Source: Amphritea sp. (lineage in GTDB: Bacteria > Pseudomonadota > Gammaproteobacteria > Pseudomonadales > Nitrincolaceae). From it: a DNA stretch of 7,214 bases. How positions within the stretch are numbered: position 1 is the first letter of the stretch; every line of letters begins with the position of its first letter. The DNA is taken from assembly GCA_024679635.1 (NCBI GenBank), contig JAIBDA010000068.1:1-7214 (forward strand), written 5' to 3'. Position numbers and translations under genes: made by a program. This document shows positions 1 through 6,305 of this stretch, piece after piece. Below the pieces are notes generated by a model. That model was not told the DNA's origin. It did no database searches and saw only the letters and a list, made by a program, of their open reading frames with translations.

Positions 1-736
1 AGCGATCTGTTTTCCTGAACTAACAAAACCGGAGCAGGAAGATTTAGTACGGCAAGTCTTTGAAAATAATACCATTGGATTAATAGAGACCGGTTGGGCT
101 TACTGGGGAAATGAGCAGTTTTTCCGCAGCATCACTGAATTTCAGGGGTTTGAAATTCTTGATCAGGCACTTGAAGGAGGAAACGGGGTTATCCTGATGG
201 GCGCTCATTACTCCCCACTAGATCTGGCAGGCCTGTTGTTTTCCTTTTACGGTAAACCTTGCAGTACTTTGTACCGCAAGCATGACAATCCGATGCTTGA
301 ATGGTTCTTCACCCAGGGCCGAAGCCGATTCAGCTACCCTCTGGAGAGGAAGAAAACCCGGCAGATGTTAAGGAACATGCGTAAAAACCACTGTATTTGG
401 TATGCTCCTGATCAAGATCTGGGATATAAAGGAACGGTATTTGTACCTTTTTTCGAACACTCTGCCGCTACTACAACAGCAACAACAAAGATGCATGAAA
501 TCAACGGGTCTCCTCTCTGTGTATTAAGTTTCCGACGAAAAGAGGATAATTCAGGTTACATCCTGCAAATTGAAACCTTGCCAGGTTTTCCTTCAGGGGA
601 TGCCACTGAGGATGCCAAGCTTATAAACCAAGCGATCGAAAGAGGCGTTCGCAGGGCTCCAAGCCAGTATATGTGGGTGCACAAACGATTCAAAACCCAG
701 CCTGACGGCCAGCGGAAACTGTACAAACGCATATGA
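1..736 (+). CDS. LpxL/HtrB-type lipid A acyltransferase (3' part, 5' end outside the window)
   Basis: The reading frame is open from base 2 to the TGA at 734-736 and gives 244 residues; about 50-60 N-terminal residues, including the usual membrane anchor, lie upstream of the window. Family members move a fatty acyl chain from acyl-ACP onto (Kdo)2-lipid IVA at the cytoplasmic face of the inner membrane. The visible part aligns by eye with E. coli LpxL along its length: CFPEL near the start, ETGWAYWG, the catalytic HX4(D/E) motif read as HYSPLD (bases 206-223), a YRKHDNPMLEW block, WYAPDQDLG, VFVPFF followed by a Thr/Ala-rich ATTTATT stretch, and the C-terminal RRAPSQYMWVHKRFKT. The ATG at 197 is internal, since homology continues well upstream of it. 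The acidic catalytic residue is Asp where E. coli LpxL has Glu. The gene overlaps the next by 4 bp (ATGA). Which acyl position is modified (LpxL, LpxM or LpxP role) cannot be told from this fragment. Confidence 0.93.
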   Translation, partial: AICFPELTKPEQEDLVRQVFENNTIGLIETGWAYWGNEQFFRSITEFQGFEILDQALEGGNGVILMGAHYSPLDLAGLLFSFYGKPCSTLYRKHDNPMLEWFFTQGRSRFSYPLERKKTRQMLRNMRKNHCIWYAPDQDLGYKGTVFVPFFEHSAATTTATTKMHEINGSPLCVLSFRRKEDNSGYILQIETLPGFPSGDATEDAKLINQAIERGVRRAPSQYMWVHKRFKTQPDGQRKLYKRI

Positions 737-1893
737 GCAATGATCTGAACAAAACATATAGAAAACCGCTTGTGCGAACCGTTTTCTTTGCCGCCAGAAA
801 AATACAGCGTAGCTATTTTTCTAAGCTGTCCAGTCGCATCCCTGATAGTAGCGTGATTTATTATAAGCAGTGTATTTTCCCTGCTCTCAAGTCCATTCCT
901 GCTTCCAAAATCAAGAGTATTGTTCAAGACCTGATTCAGGAAAAACGAAATAACCCAAAGCGGCGGAACAAAAGCGATCTCTATTGGAAACTCTTCAGAA
1001 TATTCAAACGTCTTGAAGCCAGCTGGCTATACCTTGTCTATTCACGCGAACTGACCATTAGCAATGCTGGGAAAATGGTTATTTGGAATGGGTTAAAATA
1101 TCGTCAGCTAATTGCTGTCGCAGCGGCTCAGGAACAAAAAATCCAGTGTATCTATATGGAAAACGGATTATTGCCCGGATATACAACACTGGACGCTCAA
1201 GGCATCAACTATGTTAACTCAGTCCCCAGAGACCCTTCGTTTTTTCGCAATTATAATGAAACCGCTACCCGCAGTTTTTTCGAAGAAGCATCGACTAAGG
1301 TTCATTCAGATAGGCCAGAAAAATTACCTCAGCATTACATATTCATCCCTTTCCAGGTAAATACCGATAGTCAGATCACTCGCTTCTCGCCCTGGATCAA
1401 AGATATGTATGATCTGGTCACAAAAGTTAACCAGGTTTCTGTGGCAATGGGGATGAACTCCCCTGAGTTTGTATTCAAACTACACCCGGCAAGTGATGAA
1501 GATTACAGCCTTCTGATTAAAGGGTTAGATAATAACAAAATCCATTTTTTAACCGATAACCTGATCACTACTAATGAACTGATTCATCACGCTGTCGCCG
1601 TCATCACAGTTAACTCAACCGTTGGCATAGAAGCCGTACTGGCGAATAAGAAAGTAATTGTTTTGGGCAACGCTTTCTACAACATAGAAGGTCTGACACT
1701 TAAAGCCTATTCTGACAAAGAACTTACCGATACAATTAACACTCTTGATAGTTGGCAACCAAATAAAATATTACGGAAAAACTTCTTCCGTTATCTTGCC
1801 GATGAATATCAATTACCTGGTCGATGGCAGGAATGCTCTGATGAGCATCTAGAAGCAGCTGTAACACGAATCCAGCAGGTTGAAGCCTTATGA
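733..1893 (+). CDS. KpsS/KpsC-like capsule-synthesis-family glycosyltransferase (putative Kdo-type transferase)
   Basis: This 386-residue protein resembles the capsule polysaccharide synthesis family (Capsule_synth, PF05159; KpsS/KpsC, LipA/LipB). Seen in the sequence: a strongly basic, aromatic-rich N-terminal ~100 residues with no signal peptide; VIWNG at 116-120; an acidic-Gly motif MENG at 142-145 followed by LLPGYTTLD; the PRDPSF block at 165-170; IPFQVNTDSQI at 205-215; an HP pair at 251-252; and VNSTVGIEA at 293-301. Known for the family: KpsS and KpsC are cytoplasmic GT-B beta-Kdo transferases that build a Kdo linker on phosphatidylglycerol for capsules, and related domains occur in LPS-glycan enzymes. 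The length fits a single-module KpsS-like enzyme, not two-module KpsC. The start overlaps the acyltransferase stop (ATGA), suggesting translational coupling; no strong Shine-Dalgarno is seen. No capsule exporter gene lies in the window, so I infer a role in LPS core or surface glycan. Kdo as donor sugar is inference. Confidence 0.8.
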   Translation: MSNDLNKTYRKPLVRTVFFAARKIQRSYFSKLSSRIPDSSVIYYKQCIFPALKSIPASKIKSIVQDLIQEKRNNPKRRNKSDLYWKLFRIFKRLEASWLYLVYSRELTISNAGKMVIWNGLKYRQLIAVAAAQEQKIQCIYMENGLLPGYTTLDAQGINYVNSVPRDPSFFRNYNETATRSFFEEASTKVHSDRPEKLPQHYIFIPFQVNTDSQITRFSPWIKDMYDLVTKVNQVSVAMGMNSPEFVFKLHPASDEDYSLLIKGLDNNKIHFLTDNLITTNELIHHAVAVITVNSTVGIEAVLANKKVIVLGNAFYNIEGLTLKAYSDKELTDTINTLDSWQPNKILRKNFFRYLADEYQLPGRWQECSDEHLEAAVTRIQQVEAL

Positions 1894-2903
1894 AAAGGCA
1901 TCTGTTTTTTGCATCAACCCCTTTCAACATGCTGACAGCCAGTATGGTTGCGTTTTCTCTTCCAGAATCCGACGAAAAGCATCTCTGCCTGATTGATCAG
2001 CCGGAGCAAAACAGCCATTTTGTGGCAGAGATAATGAAGTGGTCAGAAACCCCTTTCCTTTCGACTCAGCTTATCTCTCGTAAGAGCACCGCTAAAAATA
2101 AAAAAAAGCAGAGAGAGATCGCATTTCAGTTGATTAACTCTTTGTTGGCAAAAATTCAACCTGACATTATTTATACTGGCAATGATCGCAGAGTCGAATT
2201 CCAATATGCTATGACCCATAATCCGAAACAATCAATCGGGGTATACATAGATGACGGAACATACACCTATCTGGGGCGAAAGACCCATTGGTTGAAAGAT
2301 CACTTATTAGATAATCTGGTTAAAAAACTTAGCTACGGCTTTTGGTGGAAGCAACCAGGCACCATTGGAGCATCTAGTTGGATTGATGAATGTATTGTGG
2401 CTTTTCCCAAAAGCGTCACTCCATTACTTAAGCAGAAAGTGCTTAGACCTTTGCCTAAAAACCTTAACAGAACAGAATTTCATGAACTGTCTGTCAAGTG
2501 CATGCTTCATTATCCAGAAGCAGTAAAAGCCCTTCCTGAATTAGAGACTCTGATCCTGTTGCCCCATGAGTCTGTTTTTGACCCTTCGATGTTAAATTCG
2601 ATCAAAAGCAGGCTATCTCAGTTAGCAGGGAGAATCGGTATAAAGCATCACCCAAGAACTAAAGACAAAAGTTTTTTTACGATGGATTCAGATACTGAGC
2701 TTCCAGAAAACATCCCGATGGAGGTTATTCTCCCCTTACTAAATCAGGAATGTCGAATCATTGGAGATGTGTCTACAGCGCTACTGACCACTAAGTGGTT
2801 ACGACCTGAAATGGATGTTACTGCCATCTCTGGAAAGCAGATAAGCAAGCAATGGCACCAGCTACTGAGCACCCTTGAAATCAATATAATTGGATGTAAC
2901 TAA
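1890..2903 (+). CDS. Putative sialyltransferase-like GT-B glycosyltransferase (GT52 / polysialyltransferase-like)
   Basis: This 337-residue protein has no signal peptide or membrane span. It opens with HLFFASTPFNMLTA, like the first strand and loop of GT52 and polysialyltransferase-type enzymes. It then shows, in order, YTGNDRR at 95-101, the acidic motif YIDDGTY at 119-125, the IKHHPR motif at 251-256 (His-Pro at 254-255) and a Ser-Thr pair at 295-296 in GDVSTALL. In bacterial sialyltransferases (GT38, GT52, GT80) the D/E-D/E-G motif holds the catalytic acid/base, and the HP and S-S/T motifs bind the CMP part of the donor. The order and spacing here match that plan. Overall similarity to a named enzyme is too low for me to assign substrate; CMP-sialic acid, another nonulosonic acid or CMP-Kdo are all possible. 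The ATG overlaps the previous TGA by 4 bp, so the two transferases are probably made together. It could also be an inactive or differently specific relative. Confidence 0.62.
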   Translation: MKRHLFFASTPFNMLTASMVAFSLPESDEKHLCLIDQPEQNSHFVAEIMKWSETPFLSTQLISRKSTAKNKKKQREIAFQLINSLLAKIQPDIIYTGNDRRVEFQYAMTHNPKQSIGVYIDDGTYTYLGRKTHWLKDHLLDNLVKKLSYGFWWKQPGTIGASSWIDECIVAFPKSVTPLLKQKVLRPLPKNLNRTEFHELSVKCMLHYPEAVKALPELETLILLPHESVFDPSMLNSIKSRLSQLAGRIGIKHHPRTKDKSFFTMDSDTELPENIPMEVILPLLNQECRIIGDVSTALLTTKWLRPEMDVTAISGKQISKQWHQLLSTLEINIIGCN

Positions 2904-2907
2904 AGCT

Positions 2908-4176
2908 ATGCACTTCAGTCAGATATCATCTACAAGCCTCTGGAAAACGGCTTCTACGCTTCTAATATGTTTTGCTATAGCTGCGCCATTAATCAGTAAA
3001 AAAACTGGGCAGATTGCAGCTGGGCTGATCTTAATATTTGGGCTACTATCTTATCTTCTTGTTCTGCTAAAACGGAATCAGATTCCGCCGATTGAGCGCC
3101 CAGAAAAGCTCATGGCCATAGGTAGTCTTCTATTGCTACTAAGCCTCGTCATTAATGTTCTTATATTCAGCGATCTGTCACATATCGGGGGAAAAACTGA
3201 CCAATACAGCTACTTTTTAGTCCCATTATTACTGCTACCAATACTAAGACTGTCTAAAATAAATACTCAGACACTGACCTATACCCTGAGCTTTACCTCA
3301 GTAATCGTGGGTATTCTAACAATTATCGAATATAGCCAAACTCATCAAAGAACAGGAGTTCTTTTTCATGGCCAATCCATCCCTTTTGGTAATCTAGCGC
3401 TAATTACTGGCTTTTCATGCCTTACTTTTCTCAACCTAAACAATAGTAAAGTGAAGAACATTTTCCTTATTTCCTGTGCTTCGCTCGCAATTATTGCCAG
3501 CATCTCATCTCAAACCCGCGGCGGCCTTATTGCAATTCCCGCATTGATAATTCTGCTTGTTTTTTTCAAAAAAGAATATTTTTTAAGAAAAAAAGTAATC
3601 TTGTATTTCATAGGCCTCACTTTTATATCCGTAACCGTCTTACTTAATAGTGGAATGCTGAAGAAAGTTGAAAGCCGTCTAAATAGCGCGGTAAGTCAAA
3701 TTAATTCATATTATGAAAACGATAACAAAGCCACCTCTGTTGGCGTCAGACTCGATCTGTGGAAAATCGCTTTGGAAGGCTGGAGAGAGTCACCCCTTTT
3801 TGGCAAAGGAATAACAGAGTTCTATCATTTCAAAGCTGATAAAATAGGACAAGAGCCTACAGATAGTCATCTATTAAAATACCAGCATCCCCATAATGAA
3901 TATATTGGGCTTCTTTTCTCCCAGGGAGTTCTGGGGCTAATCGTATACGGATTATTAATTTCAACCTTAGCAATCTATTACTTTCGAAGGAGCAAAGAGT
4001 CGCCCATCGCCTTAACCGGTCTTCTCGTCACATCCGGTTACCTTATATTTTCACTAACAGAGTCTTTCTTCTCCTTACACACATCACTATTCTTTTATCT
4101 GACGCTTAACACTGTTTTGTTATATTTACTGTCCCAGGATCGTCATGCTCAAGGAAGTAGTTCCCATGTTGCATAA
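2908..4176 (+). CDS. O-antigen ligase/polymerase family membrane protein (WaaL-like)
   Basis: From ATG 2908 this gives 422 residues, mostly hydrophobic with about ten or more membrane spans, the usual size and layout of the Wzy_C / O-antigen ligase family (PF04932). Conserved marks are SQTRGGLIA in the middle (the Arg corresponds to the conserved Arg of the family), then a large hydrophilic loop containing RLDLWKIALEGWRESPLFGKG and ending in HPHNEYIGLLFSQGVLGL, whose His is the position essential in studied WaaL proteins. WaaL moves undecaprenyl-diphosphate-linked glycan onto lipid A-core on the periplasmic side. Wzy polymerases and other ligases share the fold, so polymerase is the main alternative. 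Start choice: an in-frame TTG at 2890 would add six residues and overlap the previous gene by 14 bp; neither site has a clear Shine-Dalgarno, and I prefer ATG 2908, 4 bp after the previous stop. The gene looks more A+T-rich than ilvE, common for variable surface-glycan genes. Confidence 0.85.
   Translation: MHFSQISSTSLWKTASTLLICFAIAAPLISKKTGQIAAGLILIFGLLSYLLVLLKRNQIPPIERPEKLMAIGSLLLLLSLVINVLIFSDLSHIGGKTDQYSYFLVPLLLLPILRLSKINTQTLTYTLSFTSVIVGILTIIEYSQTHQRTGVLFHGQSIPFGNLALITGFSCLTFLNLNNSKVKNIFLISCASLAIIASISSQTRGGLIAIPALIILLVFFKKEYFLRKKVILYFIGLTFISVTVLLNSGMLKKVESRLNSAVSQINSYYENDNKATSVGVRLDLWKIALEGWRESPLFGKGITEFYHFKADKIGQEPTDSHLLKYQHPHNEYIGLLFSQGVLGLIVYGLLISTLAIYYFRRSKESPIALTGLLVTSGYLIFSLTESFFSLHTSLFFYLTLNTVLLYLLSQDRHAQGSSSHVA
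4151..4157 (+). promoter_or_regulatory. Shine-Dalgarno of the GT2 gene, deciding its start
   Basis: AAGGAAG lies inside the end of the ligase gene, 8 nt before the ATG at 4166. This good match and spacing favour that ATG over the in-frame ATG at 4145, which has no comparable site upstream and would extend the overlap with the ligase gene to 32 bp. Confidence 0.7.
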
Positions 4177-5068
4177 AACACTTCAATACTGGCAACACCG
4201 AATATCAAGTCACAGTACGTTACGACTAGCTATGTCTTTCTTAGTCAAAAATGAAGCTGACATCATTGAAGACAATATTCGTTTTCATGCAGCTCAGGGT
4301 GTGCAATGTTTCGCCGTCATGGACAACGGTTCGGATGACGGAACACGGGAAATCTTAGAGAACTTGAAGACCGAATTTGATCTGCATGTTATTGACCAGC
4401 CGGACCAAAGCTACCAACAAGCCCTATGGATGACCGAACTGGCAGAGTATTGCAGGACACAGCTAAAAGCAGACTTAGTGATCAGTAATGATGCAGACGA
4501 ATTTTGGCAAACTGAAGGAGAAGGGTCTCTCCACGACTATCTGAATAGCATCGATTCAGTTGTCACTGTTCGCAGATACAATATGGCGTTAGACAGCTCA
4601 GTATTAAGGGAAAACTATCATTATTCAGACGCTTCTTTACGAGTAAAAAATCCGATATTTTATGACTCAAGCGCTCAAATCAATGAAACTGCAGTCGCTA
4701 TGCTGCTGATAAAAATAAGCCCTAAAACCATTGTTAATCCGCATGGCCTCATCCGATTAAAAGGCGGAAACCATAGAGCTAAACATGGTTGGAGGCTAAT
4801 CAATGCCCGAACGGAACCTGGCATTTGCGTGCATCATTACCCCATCAGAAGCTACAAACAGTTCGAGAGAAATATACAGAACCGAAAAAGACTTCTGGAA
4901 ACAACTGATGCAAAAATGGGAGACCATTACCGTCGCTGGGTTAGAATCCTCAACGAAGGTAGGCTTCAGGAGGAATTTGATCGTTTTATTCTCAGCCAAC
5001 AGGAGATAGATACCCTGCTAAAGCTGGGTATTCTTGAGCACAAAAAGCTTTTAATCAAAGGTAGTTAA
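4166..5068 (+). CDS. GT2-family (GT-A fold) glycosyltransferase
   Basis: The 300-residue product matches the Glyco_tranf_2_4-type branch of family 2 transferases (PF13704). Features seen: MSFLVKNEADIIEDNIRFH at 23-41, the nucleotide-binding start; MDNGSDDGT at 52-60; a DXD-type metal-binding motif NDADEFW at 108-114; GGNHRAKH at 200-207; and the VHHYPIRSYKQFERNI block at 222-237, typical of this branch. There is no signal peptide or membrane span, so it is a cytoplasmic enzyme using a nucleotide sugar. The sugar and acceptor cannot be read from the sequence. ATG 4166 is chosen over ATG 4145 because of the AAGGAAG site before it; the retained overlap with the ligase gene is 11 bp. It is the last gene of the rightward run, and its stop lies 5 bp from the stop of the convergent waaC. 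Its context argues for outer-core or surface-glycan synthesis. Confidence 0.86.
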   Translation: MLHKTLQYWQHRISSHSTLRLAMSFLVKNEADIIEDNIRFHAAQGVQCFAVMDNGSDDGTREILENLKTEFDLHVIDQPDQSYQQALWMTELAEYCRTQLKADLVISNDADEFWQTEGEGSLHDYLNSIDSVVTVRRYNMALDSSVLRENYHYSDASLRVKNPIFYDSSAQINETAVAMLLIKISPKTIVNPHGLIRLKGGNHRAKHGWRLINARTEPGICVHHYPIRSYKQFERNIQNRKRLLETTDAKMGDHYRRWVRILNEGRLQEEFDRFILSQQEIDTLLKLGILEHKKLLIKGS

Positions 5069-5073
5069 TCGAT

Positions 5074-6063
5074 CTACCCGATATTATCAGCCAAGGCTTT
5101 CCAGACAATACCTGGTGTCAGGTTAACAAACACCTCCGGCTCAACAGAATTTCCGCTCGCGGGCTGCGCTTTGGCTTCAAGACACAACTGATCTTTACCA
5201 TAGCCACCGACAAGTCCAGGATCGGTGGACCCAAACAAAATAACGTTGGGACGATCTAATGCAGCGGCCATGTGAGACAAGCCTGTATCCACTGACACAC
5301 AGCCAGCTGCGCCAGCCAATACCGTAGTAACCTCTGCCAGATTCAGCTTTGGCAGCACCTCAACAGCATCATTTTTCTGCGCTAAACGGTCAGCCCTATC
5401 TCTCTCCTCTGGGTTTCCCCAGGGTAGCTTGATCTTCCAGCCTTCTGCCGTCGCAGTCTTAATCAACTCCAGCCAATACTCTTCCGGCCAGTGTTTATCA
5501 AAGCGCGTGGTGCTATGTAGAAATACCAGATAATCCGAGGGAGCAGCCTGTTCATCTACAAAATGGCTACGAATTGCAAAATCACCACGGCCATCGAGCT
5601 CATAGCCCAACGCCTGAGCGAACAGTTGCCGGGTTCGTTCTACAGCGTGCTGGTTTCTATCGACGTGAAATTTCCGGTTATAGAACCTTGCTGCAAAAGG
5701 TTCTCGTGCCGACTGTTTATCATAGCCACAACGAATACCTCGAGCATTCCGAGCAACCAGTACTGCACTTTTTAATAGCCCCTGAGCATCAATGATTAGA
5801 TCATAGTCTGATTCAGCCAGAGCTGAGCGATACGCTTTCCATTCAGCACGGGTTTCATTGCTGAATATATTTTTACGCCAACGACGAATTGCAATCGGGA
5901 TAACCCGTTCAACAGCAAAGTGCCATGTTGGGATCTCTGCAAACCCCTCTTCCACAACCCAGTCAAAACTAATGCCCGGAATAGCCTTTGCCGCATCGGT
6001 CAGCGCCGGCAAGGTATGAATAACATCCCCCATGGATGAGGTTTTAACGATCAGAACTTTCAA
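5074..6063 (-). CDS. waaC: LPS heptosyltransferase I (WaaC/RfaC)
   Basis: This 329-residue GT9 enzyme transfers L-glycero-D-manno-heptose from ADP-heptose to the first Kdo of Kdo2-lipid A on the cytoplasmic side of the inner membrane, the first inner-core heptose step. The N-terminus MKVLIVKTSSMGDVIHTLPA is almost that of E. coli WaaC and places the catalytic Asp at 13. Other marks are IDAQGLLKSA at 91-100, TTRFDKHWPEEYW at 185-197 with the family Lys at 190, LPWGNPEER at 213-221 and SVDTGLSHMAAAL at 257-269 for ADP-heptose binding. Length is normal. The start codon is TTG (bases 6063-6061), supported by exact family N-terminal alignment and by an AGGA Shine-Dalgarno at 6073-6070 with 6 nt spacing. 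Heptosyltransferase II (waaF), often adjacent, is not in the window. The gene converges on the glycosyltransferase cluster and diverges from ilvE, so it has its own promoter. Confidence 0.96.
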   Translation of the reverse strand: MKVLIVKTSSMGDVIHTLPALTDAAKAIPGISFDWVVEEGFAEIPTWHFAVERVIPIAIRRWRKNIFSNETRAEWKAYRSALAESDYDLIIDAQGLLKSAVLVARNARGIRCGYDKQSAREPFAARFYNRKFHVDRNQHAVERTRQLFAQALGYELDGRGDFAIRSHFVDEQAAPSDYLVFLHSTTRFDKHWPEEYWLELIKTATAEGWKIKLPWGNPEERDRADRLAQKNDAVEVLPKLNLAEVTTVLAGAAGCVSVDTGLSHMAAALDRPNVILFGSTDPGLVGGYGKDQLCLEAKAQPASGNSVEPEVFVNLTPGIVWKALADNIG

Positions 6064-6105
6064 GGGGATTCCTATCTTTGCCAGAGGGATATTAACTAAG
6101 GCCGC

Positions 6106-6114
6106 AGTATAACA
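6106..6114 (-). promoter_or_regulatory. Extended -10 promoter of waaC
   Basis: Read on the minus strand, TGTTATACT gives a TGn extension followed by TATACT, five of six matches to the sigma-70 -10 consensus. The transcription start would fall near 6099, leaving a leader of about 36 nt before the TTG. No good -35 hexamer stands 16-18 nt upstream (GATGAA at 17 nt is weak), which is tolerated in extended -10 promoters. Position and match support the call; no data confirm it. Confidence 0.5.
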
Positions 6115-6184
6115 TTTCTGTTTTACACTTCATCACTGACCCGCCACAATAAAATGAGGATTTTCTTAACGCTTATCAAGCTTT

Positions 6185-6263
6185 AATCACTGCTGCGGAT
6201 TCCCTTTTCAGCCAGAGCTGATTACAATCACTGGCCTATAAAAAAACGCTGAATCACGCTGCG
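6185..6263 (+). repeat. Repeated AATCAC boxes upstream of ilvE
   Basis: AATCACTGCTGCG at 6185-6197 recurs as AATCACGCTGCG at 6252-6263 (one T missing), and a shorter copy AATCACTG lies at 6226-6233. They are in direct orientation with starts 41 and 26 bp apart. They could be a regulator binding array before ilvE or chance similarity; no known operator consensus is recognised. Confidence 0.3.
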
Positions 6264-6295
6264 TAATAATAAAATATACAACTTTATACGTTTTC

Positions 6296-6300
6296 GAGGT
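6296..6300 (+). promoter_or_regulatory. Shine-Dalgarno of ilvE
   Basis: GAGGT stands 5 nt before the ATG at 6306 and fixes that start. It is the clearest ribosome binding site in the window together with the one before the GT2 gene. Confidence 0.7.
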
Positions 6301-6305
6301 AATCA

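Larger units (their letters stand above)
6064..6305. other. Divergent intergenic region between waaC and ilvE
   Basis: These 242 bp contain no credible gene. The left part holds the waaC Shine-Dalgarno and extended -10 promoter. The right part is A+T-rich from about 6264 to 6290, with several -10-like hexamers (AATAAT 6265-6270, TATACA 6275-6280) that could serve ilvE, but none has a convincing -35 partner, so no single ilvE promoter is called. The centre has repeated AATCAC boxes and a short TCAGC/GCTGA inverted repeat at 6208-6221. No leader peptide, attenuator or known riboswitch is evident. Confidence 0.6.

Noticed and set aside
197..736. Gene start at ATG 197
   Set aside because: The frame stays open to the window edge and upstream codons encode conserved LpxL sequence, so this Met is internal.
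556..927. Minus-strand open frame of 123 codons
   Set aside because: It lies opposite two well-supported genes and its product shows no family-like pattern.
733..1893. Naming the gene kpsS or calling the region a group 2 capsule locus
   Set aside because: Motifs fit the family, but no kpsM/T/E/D/F/U-type gene is present and the neighbours are LPS genes.
4145..4165. Start of the GT2 gene at ATG 4145
   Set aside because: No Shine-Dalgarno before it, while AAGGAAG lies at ideal spacing before ATG 4166.
5043..5052. Palindrome AAAAGCTTTT near the end of the GT2 gene
   Set aside because: Short A/T-rich palindrome inside coding sequence; expected by chance and has no loop for a hairpin.
5060..5078. 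Rho-independent terminator at the convergent junction
   Set aside because: The stem is only 5 bp with a 9-nt loop and there is no adequate T-tract on either strand.
5563..5795. Two overlapping plus-strand open frames of about 70 codons
   Set aside because: Both lie opposite conserved waaC coding sequence, with no ribosome site or recognisable product.
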